Assembly (NCBI GenBank): GCA_024223125.1
Contig: JAAEOP010000439.1
Coordinates: 1 to 57,295 of the forward strand
Direction: 5' to 3'
DNA: 57,295 nt
DNA from: Chloroflexota bacterium
GTDB lineage: Bacteria; Chloroflexota; Anaerolineae; Promineifilales; Promineifilaceae
The notes beneath the pieces are model-generated. The model was not told where the DNA came from. It ran no database searches and was given only the letters and a program-made list of their open reading frames with translations. This document shows, piece by piece, positions 15,794-23,749 of this stretch (the first letter of the stretch is position 1; every line of letters begins with the position of its first letter). The position numbers were made by a program, and so were the translations under genes.

Positions 15794-18173
15794 TCCGTAA
15801 AGGCTTACCCGTTTGCAACATATGCATAATTCGCTCACGTGTCTTTTCTTCATGCAGCAGTTCTAGGAACATTTGTCGTTCCAAATTCAAAATGTACCAG
15901 GGGTCTACCCAGGCCGGTTGGCTCAAATCGCCACCGCACAGCACATAAGCCAGCTTACGGCCGATCAACACATCATGCTCACTGGCATAGTTGCCCCATT
16001 GGAAGCTCTTCAAGCCCAAATACAAAGCAGACAGCATATCTTGTCCGGCGGCGTAGATTTTCTCAACTTCTGGCGGCCGTGTTCTGGCCGCTACCAGTTG
16101 CAACGCTTTTTGTTTAGCCAAAGCCAGACGGTGATCGCTGTTCATCACAATCGTGCCGTCATCGCTGAGAAAACCCATTTCTCTGGCTTCCCAGGCGCTC
16201 GTTGCTACCTTTGCCGTAGCTGTGTTTTGGAATACTTCCTGCATGATTGGCAGCACGTCTGCATTGGGCGCTTTCATCACTGGATTAACTTTGCGGCGCA
16301 GTAGTTCTTTTAGACCGCCACCAGCCGGAATCAACCCCACGCCTACTTCTACCAAACCTATGTACGTTTCGTGGTCGGCGGCCGTTGTCCAGCCAGCCAT
16401 CACCATTTCCGCTCCGCCACCCAACGCCATCTGGTGCGGCGCGGTGACAACTGGTTTGGGGGCATGACGCAAATTAAATGTCACTGCCTGCAAATCTTTG
16501 ATGGTCTTATCTAATTGATCCCAGAAGCCCTGCGCGGCCGCCATACCGACCATGGCGATGTTAGCCCCCACACAGAAGTTGTCGCCGTTGTTGCCCATTA
16601 CCATTGCATCAAAATCTGTGTTGAGCCGTGCCAGCGCTTTATTGCCCATTTCTACGATGTCGGCGTCAATGGCATTCATCTTGGCGTTAAATTCATACAG
16701 CAACACGCCGTCGCCCATGTCGTGCAGGCGGGCGCTGCCGTTCTGTTCCAATTGTTTCTCGTTTTTGATGAGGTTGGCGACGGTGATCTGTTTGTCGTCC
16801 CCCGGTACATCTGTGTAACGGCCGGATTGGAAATCGTAGTAGCGGCCGTCTTGGTAAAAGCTGTCATGACCGCTGTCTAGCATTTCTTGTACCCAACCGG
16901 CAATTTCATAACCGGCGGCCTGCATTTTTGCGGCCGTGTCTGCCACCCCCAACATATCCCAAATTTCAAACGGGCCGGCTTCGTGAGCAAAACCCCATTT
17001 ATTGGCGTTGTCCACATCCACAATATTGTGGGCAATTTCAGGGGTGGCATAGGCAGCGTAGGCTAAAGAATAGTAGGTGGTGGCGCGCACAAATTCGGCC
17101 GCGCGATCATCAAATTCCAACAACTTGCCTAAGCGCTCGCCCAAATCTTCAATCTTGCGCACCGCGCCCACGGAATCAAAACGGGCCTTGGGCGGGTTGA
17201 AATAGCCTAACGTTTCCAGGTTCAAGGTATGAAATTCACGCTTGCCGGCTACTTTGGCTTTCTTATAAAAACCCTGACCCGATTTATTCCCCAACCAACC
17301 ATTGTCGGCCATCTTCCGGTTCAGAGCATTGGTGCGGGGCGATTTCAAGACTTCGCGGTAACTGTCGTGGGGAATGGCCGGGTAAAGGTTGTTGTTGACG
17401 TGCATCATCACATCTAACCCCACAAGGTCGGTCAGGCGGAAGGTGGCGGTTTTGGGATGGCCTACCAGCGGCCCGGTGATGGCGTCTACTTCGGCTACCG
17501 TGTACCCATTTTCCAGAGCGTATTCGCTGATGTAGGAACCCACAATGGCGATAAAACGGTTGGCGATGAAGTTGGGTGTATCTTTGCAAACGACAACCCC
17601 TTTGCCCAACACGTCTGAGCCAAATTGGACCATGTAGTTGAGTACGTCGCTGCCGGTATCGGACGTGGGAATAATCTCCAACAATTTTAGATAACGAGGT
17701 GGGTTGAAGAAGTGGGTTCCCAGGAAATGGGCTTTGAAGTCGTCGCTGCGGCCGTTGGCAATCTGACTAATCGGAATACCAGACGTATTGCTGCTAATGA
17801 TGCTGCCCGGCTTACGTATCGCTTCAATGCGCTCCATCAACTGCTGTTTAGGTTCCAACTTTTCGATGATCACTTCCACAATCCAGTCACAATCGGCAAT
17901 GAGGTCAAAATCATCTTCCAGGTTGCCCAAGGTAATCAACTCGGCACGGTCTTTGCGGGCCAGGTTAGCCGGCCGCGCCTTGACCATGCGCTTAAAAAGC
18001 GATTGTACGATCTGGTTTCGCGCCTGGGGATTGTTCTTATCTTCATCGCTGAGATTAGGCGGAACGATGTCCAACAAAACAACGGGAATACCGATGTTTG
18101 CCAGATGAGCGGCAATCCCGCCCCCCATCGTGCCCGCGCCAATCACAGCTACTTTACGAATATCATATGACAT
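15789..18173 (-). CDS. fadN: 3-hydroxyacyl-CoA dehydrogenase / enoyl-CoA hydratase fusion (FadN type)
   Basis: A 794-residue bifunctional beta-oxidation enzyme with dehydrogenase first and hydratase last, the order of Bacillus FadN and opposite to E. coli FadB. Residues 1-190 have the Rossmann VIGAGTMGGGIAAHLAN and GTHFFNPPRYLKLLE; the 3HCDH helical domain spans about 190-410. The crotonase part (about 490-690) shows NFCVGANIAM and ALGGGAEMVMAG for the oxyanion hole and LVEVGVGLIPAGGG with the catalytic Glu region. It converts trans-2-enoyl-CoA to 3-ketoacyl-CoA. ATG 18173 follows GGAGA. Stop codon lies in a heptad repeat. Confidence 0.93.
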   Translation of the reverse strand: MSYDIRKVAVIGAGTMGGGIAAHLANIGIPVVLLDIVPPNLSDEDKNNPQARNQIVQSLFKRMVKARPANLARKDRAELITLGNLEDDFDLIADCDWIVEVIIEKLEPKQQLMERIEAIRKPGSIISSNTSGIPISQIANGRSDDFKAHFLGTHFFNPPRYLKLLEIIPTSDTGSDVLNYMVQFGSDVLGKGVVVCKDTPNFIANRFIAIVGSYISEYALENGYTVAEVDAITGPLVGHPKTATFRLTDLVGLDVMMHVNNNLYPAIPHDSYREVLKSPRTNALNRKMADNGWLGNKSGQGFYKKAKVAGKREFHTLNLETLGYFNPPKARFDSVGAVRKIEDLGERLGKLLEFDDRAAEFVRATTYYSLAYAAYATPEIAHNIVDVDNANKWGFAHEAGPFEIWDMLGVADTAAKMQAAGYEIAGWVQEMLDSGHDSFYQDGRYYDFQSGRYTDVPGDDKQITVANLIKNEKQLEQNGSARLHDMGDGVLLYEFNAKMNAIDADIVEMGNKALARLNTDFDAMVMGNNGDNFCVGANIAMVGMAAAQGFWDQLDKTIKDLQAVTFNLRHAPKPVVTAPHQMALGGGAEMVMAGWTTAADHETYIGLVEVGVGLIPAGGGLKELLRRKVNPVMKAPNADVLPIMQEVFQNTATAKVATSAWEAREMGFLSDDGTIVMNSDHRLALAKQKALQLVAARTRPPEVEKIYAAGQDMLSALYLGLKSFQWGNYASEHDVLIGRKLAYVLCGGDLSQPAWVDPWYILNLERQMFLELLHEEKTRERIMHMLQTGKPLRN

Positions 18174-18226
18174 GTGCTTATTTCTCCTGATTTTATTTGG
18201 GTGTATTTTAATGATCTAGCGAAGAT

Positions 18227-18981
18227 TCACCTCAAACCAATAAGTTTTACACGGGTAGGGAAAACTGCTGTTTTTTTATTTTGATATGGAAAATCCACTT
18301 CTGATACAAGAAGTACGTTTTTGTAATTCAAATACTCGTCCACAACAATATACTGCCAATTTCGCTTGACTTCCCATCTCCACGGCTTGGACCTAGTATC
18401 TAATTGTCCGCCAACAATCTGAGCCAGCGAATTTAAGTAATCAATGCCTATTTGACGGTTTCCCAACTCCTCTGTTTTGTCCACAATCCCATAAAAACAA
18501 ACCTCGCCAGTATGTTGATTTGTACTTTGTCAATAAACTCATGCTCGGAAATGTCTGGGAAAGATTCCTGCATGATTTCATAAAGGGAGGTCTCAGCGCT
18601 GTTTCTAGATTTCAGGCAGGCTGTCTCAAACTTTTGATAATCCCATTTGGCAATATCCTTTGCATAATCCAAAATCTGCCCCACGACTTTTCTTCTAGCT
18701 TCTGGATTTCGCCAAAGTTTACATTCTCCAATGGTGATAAAGCCGTCTTCATTGAGATACACCAGGTCGCAAGAGCCAGATTCTGTACCCAACTCCTGAC
18801 AGATAGAAACTATGTCGCTAAAAGATGGCTCAATTTCATCTATTGGCAGCACACGGGGATGGTTAAAACATAGTCGCTGGATCCAACTTTCATCATAGAA
18901 ATTATTGTCTTTCAACGAGATTTTTTTCAGTTGTGTTGCTTGCTCGCCTTGAATTACTAAAGGCGTCGTATGCTGCTTCAT
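18227..18981 (-). pseudogene. PD-(D/E)XK-like nuclease family gene, frameshifted or fused remnant
   Basis: The first 170 codons (from ATG 18981) give a protein with LPIDEIEPSFSDIVSICQEL, a GECKLWRNPEARRKVVGQIL block (E-x-K of a PD-(D/E)XK fold) and DYAKDI, a pattern known from a widespread uncharacterised nuclease-like family. The frame stops at 18448; an overlapping frame beginning near 18484 continues with GIVDKTEELGNRQIGIDYLN to 18227. Usual members are over 300 residues and have a different second half, so a deletion that joined two genes, plus a frameshift, is possible. It interrupts the spacing between the dehydrogenase genes and fadN. Confidence 0.55.
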
Positions 18982-19032
18982 ACCTTCATGCCTCTCAAAA
19001 CCTCACGCTGCCGAAGATTGTAGCACAAAGTG

Positions 19033-19078
19033 GGCGGTGGTTGGTGACTGGTGAACCAACCACCAACCACCATAACTA
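19033..19078. repeat. Heptad-repeat hairpin (GGTTGGT/CCAACCA type)
   Basis: GCGGTGGTTGGTGACTGGTG is followed at once by AACCAACCACCAACCACC, giving a compact hairpin between the nuclease remnant and the acyl-CoA dehydrogenase. The end of the repeat touches the dehydrogenase stop codon. Confidence 0.7.
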
Positions 19079-20326
19079 CTTCAACTCGCGGCGTGAATAG
19101 CCGAGGATGGAGCGGGCCACAATGAGCAAGTTGATTTGCCGCGTCCCTTCGTAGATGTCGTTGATTTTGGCGTCGCGCATCCACTTTTCGGCCAGGGTTT
19201 CGCGAGTGTAGCCGAGCGGCCCCAGCAGTTCGACCGCTTTTTGGGTGATTTTGGTCACGGCCGTACCCGCATGTGCCTTACTCATTGACGCTTCCAAACG
19301 GTTGCCACGGCCGTTCATAATCGCTTCTGTAGCTTTTAAGGTTAGCAGCGAGGCAGTTTTCCACTGTGCTTCCATTTCTATGAGGTCTCGTTCAACGGCC
19401 GTCATCTGATGGCGCGGTTTACTGTAATCCAGTTCAATCCCTTCGGCCGCCAACGACTCTTTTGTAAATTCCAAAGCAGCGCGGGCAATACCTACTGCGC
19501 TGGCAGCAACGGCTGGGCGGCTGGCGTCAAACGTCTTCATTGCCCCCCGAAAACCTTTACCGGAACCCGATTTTTGTACCTCAGCGCTGCCCAATAAATT
19601 ATCATAGGGGACGCGCGCATCCTCAAACGAAAGCACCACCGTATCACTGGCACGAATGCCTAATTTGTCCATACCGGGACTGACAGAAACGCCAGGGGTA
19701 TTAGCTTCTACCACAAAGGATTTGATTCCTTTACGGCCGGCATTGGGGTCTACGGTCGCCCAAACCACGCAGAAACCATTGGACTCTTTTAGCGCCAGCG
19801 CGCCACTGGTGATAAAGATTTTTTCGCCGTTGATGATCCACTCGTTTGTTTCGGGGTCGAGTACGGCCGTCGTCCGCATCGAACTATTATCAGAACCAGC
19901 GTCAGGTTCCGTAATTGCCATTGCTCCCCAGGCTGGTTCAACCCCTTCAGCAAAACGGGACATGAAGCGGATTTTTTGTTCTGTTGTGCCGACCGCTTCT
20001 ACGGCCGCGCCGCCCAAACCGCCGGTGGGAATACACAAATATTGGCCTGTATCCCCATAACTCAACATCTCAATAGACAAAATGAGATTGAGAATGCCCA
20101 TATTGGGGCCTTCTTTTTTAGGCGCGGAACCATTGATCTTTAACCTGTCTATCTGCACTTTATTTTGCTGCTTCATCACCGGCCATATCATTTCGATAAA
20201 TTCTTTCGGCCGTTCATGTTCATGCTCATCATAATAACGGGAATGAGGCCGCATCACCTGCTTGGCCACCATCTCCACCATTTGCAACTGCATTTTCGTT
20301 TTTTCAGGAAGTTCAAAGTTTATCAT
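19076..20326 (-). CDS. Acyl-CoA dehydrogenase (catalytic Glu present)
   Basis: A 416-residue flavoprotein of the acyl-CoA dehydrogenase family. AMAITEPDAGSDNSSMRTTA and INGEKIFITSGALA are the FAD/substrate segments, and IYEGTRQINLLIVARSILG near the C-terminus carries the usual catalytic base (YEGT). It introduces the 2,3-double bond in acyl-CoA. It lies directly downstream of a second family member (20409-21500) that lacks this glutamate, so the two may form a heteromer. Start ATG 20326 within GGAGAAATATA-type leader; a heptad hairpin lies just upstream. Confidence 0.9.
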   Translation of the reverse strand: MINFELPEKTKMQLQMVEMVAKQVMRPHSRYYDEHEHERPKEFIEMIWPVMKQQNKVQIDRLKINGSAPKKEGPNMGILNLILSIEMLSYGDTGQYLCIPTGGLGGAAVEAVGTTEQKIRFMSRFAEGVEPAWGAMAITEPDAGSDNSSMRTTAVLDPETNEWIINGEKIFITSGALALKESNGFCVVWATVDPNAGRKGIKSFVVEANTPGVSVSPGMDKLGIRASDTVVLSFEDARVPYDNLLGSAEVQKSGSGKGFRGAMKTFDASRPAVAASAVGIARAALEFTKESLAAEGIELDYSKPRHQMTAVERDLIEMEAQWKTASLLTLKATEAIMNGRGNRLEASMSKAHAGTAVTKITQKAVELLGPLGYTRETLAEKWMRDAKINDIYEGTRQINLLIVARSILGYSRRELK

Positions 20327-20334
20327 TATATTTC

Positions 20335-20405
20335 TCCGGGAGATTGGAAATTGGTAATTGGAGATTGCAGTTTTTCACAAATCTCCCAATGTCTCAATCT
20401 CAAAT
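20335..20405. repeat. Heptad-repeat hairpin (GAGATTG type)
   Basis: GGGAGATTGGAAATTGGTAA and GGAGATTGCAG are followed after a short loop by CAAATCTCCCAATGTCTCAA and CTCAAATC. It occupies the whole 80-bp gap between the two dehydrogenase genes. Confidence 0.75.
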
Positions 20406-20408
20406 CTT

Positions 20409-21500
20409 CTACACCATCAACAACCCATCCCACTGCACAAAACCACGCGCATTCCGCAGCCATAGTTCCACCGGATATTCTCGAATGTAGCCATAGCCGC
20501 CCAATATTTGCAGCGCCTGGTCAGCAACACGCACAACCATATCGTCTATGAAATGTTTCATCACGGCCGTTTCCTGCGTAGCCTCCCGTCCCTCATCCAG
20601 CAGCCAGGCCGCTTCCCACATCATCATCCGTGCCCCATCAATATCAATCGCCATTTCGGCCAGCATAAAGGCGATAGATTGGCGATGGGCAATCGGTTCG
20701 CCAAATTGGATGCGCTGTTTGGCGTAGTCGCGGGCATATTCATAACCGGCGCGGGCTAACCCCACAGCGGCCGCACCCAGAGCGACTCGGCTGTGGTTCA
20801 AAATCAGGCCAATATCACACCCTTCATCTCCGCCTAGACGATTGACGGCCGGAACCTTTACATCTTCCAATGTCAACGTGAAGGTCGGCAAGGCGTTCAT
20901 ACCCATCAGCTTTTCCCGCTCGCCAACCGTGAGACCGGCGGCGTCGGCGGGCACAAAGTAAGCCTGGGTTTGTCCATTTTCATTGACGTAAATGAGAAAA
21001 GTTTCGGCCGTGTCTGCTAACGGAACAAGACTCTTTTTGCCGTTCAAAATATAATGGTTGTCGGCGAGAATGGCCGTACACTTTAAGTTCCGAGCGTCAT
21101 ATTGCAACCCTGGTTCTTGCATAGCGGCCGTTACCGGCGGCGCATTCTCCTCACAAAAAAGCGGTAGATGGCTCTCTTTCTGGGCGGCCGTGCCACATAA
21201 CATCACCGGAATAGCCACATTGTTGGGGGACATAATCTGTGCGGCAATCGCCAGATCACCAAAGACCAATTCCTCCACCGCAATGGCATTGGTGATGATT
21301 GAATATTCACCAAAACCGCCCTGATCTTCCGGGATACCGGTAGGCAGCAATCCCAAATCCCAACCGGCCTGCACCACTTCTGGCGGAATATGCCCTTCCT
21401 CTTCGGCGTCCCGGAACACTTTACGTATCCGGTCTTTTGCCAACCGGCCGATGGCGTCAGTTAGCATCTTCTGTTCCTGGTCAAGTTCAAAATTTAGCAT
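20409..21500 (-). CDS. Acyl-CoA dehydrogenase family protein (no YEGT base)
   Basis: A 363-residue acyl-CoA dehydrogenase fold protein starting MLNFELDQEQKMLTDAIGRL. AAMQEPGLQYDARNLKCTA replaces the usual T-E-P-x-x-G-S-D region, and the C-terminus ends GFVQWDGLLMV instead of IYEGTSQI, so the usual catalytic glutamate position holds aspartate or is lost. In other bacteria such weak subunits pair with a complete one in alpha2-beta2 dehydrogenases; the neighbour at 19076 is a candidate partner. ATG 21500 is chosen because GGGAGA precedes it; an upstream in-frame extension would be translated heptad repeat. Confidence 0.82.
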   Translation of the reverse strand: MLNFELDQEQKMLTDAIGRLAKDRIRKVFRDAEEEGHIPPEVVQAGWDLGLLPTGIPEDQGGFGEYSIITNAIAVEELVFGDLAIAAQIMSPNNVAIPVMLCGTAAQKESHLPLFCEENAPPVTAAMQEPGLQYDARNLKCTAILADNHYILNGKKSLVPLADTAETFLIYVNENGQTQAYFVPADAAGLTVGEREKLMGMNALPTFTLTLEDVKVPAVNRLGGDEGCDIGLILNHSRVALGAAAVGLARAGYEYARDYAKQRIQFGEPIAHRQSIAFMLAEMAIDIDGARMMMWEAAWLLDEGREATQETAVMKHFIDDMVVRVADQALQILGGYGYIREYPVELWLRNARGFVQWDGLLMV

Positions 21501-21517
21501 TTCCGTCTCCCTGTTTT

Positions 21518-21560
21518 TTGGGAGATTAGAGATTGAGTCCCCAATCTCCAATCTCAATCA
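21518..21560. repeat. Heptad-repeat hairpin (GAGATTG type)
   Basis: TTGGGAGATTAGAGATTGAG is followed by CCCCAATCTCCAATCTCAAT. It fills the gap between folP and the dehydrogenase gene. Confidence 0.75.
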
Positions 21561-21564
21561 ACCG

Positions 21565-22440
21565 CTATTCTCTTACAGTTCTGTCTGTCATCCGGGCCAC
21601 ACGAACCATCTCTTTCACATCGTGAACGCGCACAATGTCCGCGCCACGATCAATACCAATGGCAATGGTAGCGGCCGTGCCTTCCATCCGTTCTTCGGGC
21701 GGCTGACCGAGCGTGTAGCCGATAAATGATTTGCGTGACGTTCCTAATAAAAGGGGAAATCCCCATGATTTGAAATGGTGTAGTTCATTGACAATCTGTA
21801 TATTCTGGCTAACCGTTTTGCCAAAGCCAATGCCGGGGTCAATAATGATTTGAGATTCCCGCACGCCGGCCGCCAGCGCTAAATCAATACTTTTTTGCAA
21901 TTCAGATTGAATATCTTTGATGAGGTCCTCGTATTCGATACCCACATAACGGCCGCCCAGCTTCCTTTCTTGAGTGACATTCTTGGGTTTGCTGCGATTG
22001 TGCATGATGACGATGGGGCAGCCCGCAGCGGCCGCTAACGGAGCCATCTCCTCATCCATCTGTAGCCCCCACACATCATTAATCCAATTGGCGCCCGCTT
22101 CTAAGGCTCTGGCTGCAACGACCGCCCGATAAGTGTCTATAGAAATGGGCAAGTCTACAGTCTGGCGCACGGCCGTAATAACTGGAATAACTCGCGCCAT
22201 CTCTTCTGCGGCCGAAATGGGAACGCTGCCCGGCCGGGTACTTTCGCCGCCAATGTCCAAAATATCAGCCCCATCGGCCGCAAAGCGCTGCGCTTGGGAT
22301 ACGGCCGCCACTACCCGTTCCCCCAACCCATCTCCCGAAAAACTATCCGGCGTCACATTGATAATGCCCATGACATACGTTTTGCGGCCCCATGGGAAGG
22401 ATTGTCCGTTTTCCGTCGTCCGTCGTCTGTCGTCCGTCAT
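21565..22440 (-). CDS. folP: Dihydropteroate synthase
   Basis: A 291-residue TIM-barrel enzyme. MGIINVTPDSFSGDG, DILDIGGESTRPGS, INDVWGL, PIVIMHNRS, IIDPGIGFGKT, LLLGTSRKSFIG and DIVRVHDVKEMV are the successive DHPS motifs. It condenses p-aminobenzoate with the dihydropterin pyrophosphate made by FolK, encoded two genes upstream. The start is unusual: the ATG and the first 10 codons (MTDDRRRTTE) are made of the same heptad repeat that lies inside the polymerase gene at 5330. The ATG overlaps the tetR stop codon (ATGA). Confidence 0.93.
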   Translation of the reverse strand: MTDDRRRTTENGQSFPWGRKTYVMGIINVTPDSFSGDGLGERVVAAVSQAQRFAADGADILDIGGESTRPGSVPISAAEEMARVIPVITAVRQTVDLPISIDTYRAVVAARALEAGANWINDVWGLQMDEEMAPLAAAAGCPIVIMHNRSKPKNVTQERKLGGRYVGIEYEDLIKDIQSELQKSIDLALAAGVRESQIIIDPGIGFGKTVSQNIQIVNELHHFKSWGFPLLLGTSRKSFIGYTLGQPPEERMEGTAATIAIGIDRGADIVRVHDVKEMVRVARMTDRTVRE

Positions 22441-22445
22441 CCGTC
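22404..22445 (-). repeat. Heptad repeat (GGACGAC/GGATGAC type) at the tetR-folP junction
   Basis: On the minus strand the units GGACGAC, GGATGAC, GGACGAC, AGACGAC, GGACGAC and GGAAAAC follow with a 7-bp period. They encode the last residues of TetR (PEDDG) and the first of FolP and supply the stop/start overlap. Confidence 0.75.
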
Positions 22446-23066
22446 GTCCTCCGGTCTAGCCCGCAACCCATTCAAAAAAATATCAGTAATCTGCGCCCCT
22501 AATGATTCAGGAGAAGCCTGGTCAAGCGTCATGCCTAATTCAAACAAGGCGGCAAACCCCATGATGGTGGCGCTCATCATGCGGCCGGCGATTTCCGGGT
22601 CTACCGGGCGCATCTGGCCTTGTTTTATCAAGGCCCGCACCCGCTGTTCGGTCACGTCAATAATGCGGTGCATCGTTTCTTCAACGTAATATTGATACAC
22701 ATCCGCATTCAAGCGGGATTCGTGCAAAAAGAGCATGAAGAGGCGGCGTTCTCGGCCGCGCCGGAAACGATTAGCCATGATTTGGGACAGCATATCTTCA
22801 AAACTTTCCCCCTGCACCGACTCAATATCGGTAACAACTTCATCCGCATACGCCTGCGCCACACCGATTAGTAGTTCCCGTTTATTGGCAAAATAGTTGT
22901 ACAGCGTTCCTTCCGAGACACTAGCCGCGGCGGCAATCTCTTTGGTCGTTGTATTTTGATACCCTTTTTGGCTGAATATGGAAGCGGCCGCATCCAGAAT
23001 TTGGAATTTGCGGGCGGCAATCCGACGTTCGCGGCGGGTCTGGGAATGGGAATACGTTTCAAACAT
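22437..23066 (-). CDS. TetR/AcrR family regulator (FadR-like)
   Basis: A 209-residue repressor. The N-terminal helix-turn-helix has KFQILDAAASIFSQKGYQNT, then TKEIAAAASVSEGTLYNYFA and NKRELL, the standard TetR DNA-binding block. The C-terminal ligand domain resembles fatty-acid-responsive members (TetR_C with FLHESRLNADVYQYY). Two perfect 14-bp palindromes lie just ahead of its ATG, arguing for autoregulation. It is followed by folP and the beta-oxidation genes on the same strand, so it may control fatty-acid degradation through acyl-CoA; this is inference. No Shine-Dalgarno is visible ahead of ATG 23066. Confidence 0.85.
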   Translation of the reverse strand: MFETYSHSQTRRERRIAARKFQILDAAASIFSQKGYQNTTTKEIAAAASVSEGTLYNYFANKRELLIGVAQAYADEVVTDIESVQGESFEDMLSQIMANRFRRGRERRLFMLFLHESRLNADVYQYYVEETMHRIIDVTEQRVRALIKQGQMRPVDPEIAGRMMSATIMGFAALFELGMTLDQASPESLGAQITDIFLNGLRARPEDDG

Positions 23067-23076
23067 ATTGAGCGCT

Positions 23077-23119
23077 GACTCATTTCTGAGTGGTCACTCA
23101 TTTATTGAGTGACCACTCA
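23077..23119 (-). promoter_or_regulatory. Double palindromic operator ahead of tetR
   Basis: TGAGTGGTCACTCA (23087-23100) and TGAGTGACCACTCA (23106-23119) are perfect 14-bp palindromes and also complement each other across 5 bases. A half site TGACTCA lies at 23077-23083. The cluster ends 11 bases before the tetR start, the expected place for an autoregulatory TetR operator. Confidence 0.75.
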
Positions 23120-23141
23120 AATTTCCGGGAAAATTTTAGAT

Positions 23142-23645
23142 TTACACAGCTATCGGGACAGTTAACGGCTCCTCTAAACGATGTACGGTGGTGGAATTTA
23201 CGGCCGTAGCCAACTCCTCAATTGTCTGACCCAGCGCTGGATGCAGAACATCTGCGGCAATATCAGCCAATGGGCACAGAACAAAAGCGCGGTCAGGCAA
23301 ACAGGGATGGGGAATGGTTAAATCATTCGTCTGCAAGACAACATCCTCATAGAGCAAAATATCAATATCAATCAGGCGCGGCCCCCATTTATGGGTTGGC
23401 TGGCGCCCCATTTCTTGTTCTAAATTTTTGATGCAGATGAGAAGTTTTTGGGGTGAGTGATGCGTATAGGCTGAAAGGCACAGGTTTAAGAATGCGGGCT
23501 GGTCAGTCACGCCCCATGGTTCTGTTTCATAGAGGGGAGAAACGGCCGACACAACCACACAATCTTGCAAACCGACAACTGCCTGTGCAAGATTATGCCG
23601 TCGCTGGCCTAAATTCGTTCCCAAGCCTAAAAATATCTGCTGCAT
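23142..23645 (-). CDS. folK: 2-amino-4-hydroxy-6-hydroxymethyldihydropteridine pyrophosphokinase
   Basis: A 167-residue HPPK. LGLGTNLGQRRHNL at the start, SPLYETEPWGVTDQPAFLN, and GPRLIDIDILLYED followed by LTIPHPCLPDRAFVLCPL are the diagnostic motifs; the two aspartates of IDIDILL bind magnesium. It transfers pyrophosphate from ATP to the pterin, giving the substrate for FolP. It lies on the same strand as folP but is separated from it by tetR and its operator, so the two fol genes may be controlled separately. Confidence 0.93.
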   Translation of the reverse strand: MQQIFLGLGTNLGQRRHNLAQAVVGLQDCVVVSAVSPLYETEPWGVTDQPAFLNLCLSAYTHHSPQKLLICIKNLEQEMGRQPTHKWGPRLIDIDILLYEDVVLQTNDLTIPHPCLPDRAFVLCPLADIAADVLHPALGQTIEELATAVNSTTVHRLEEPLTVPIAV

Positions 23646-23749
23646 TTGTTTAAGGTTCCTACTGTTTTGTGGCTTATTTGGCTACTCTCACCAAATAACG
23701 CACTGCATCATATGGCCCAATTTATAACACGGTGCGTCATGACTGTCAA

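Noticed and set aside
18227..18484. Independent small gene behind the nuclease-like gene
   Set aside because: No start with Shine-Dalgarno; it overlaps the end of the nuclease frame and looks like a shifted continuation or a fused fragment.
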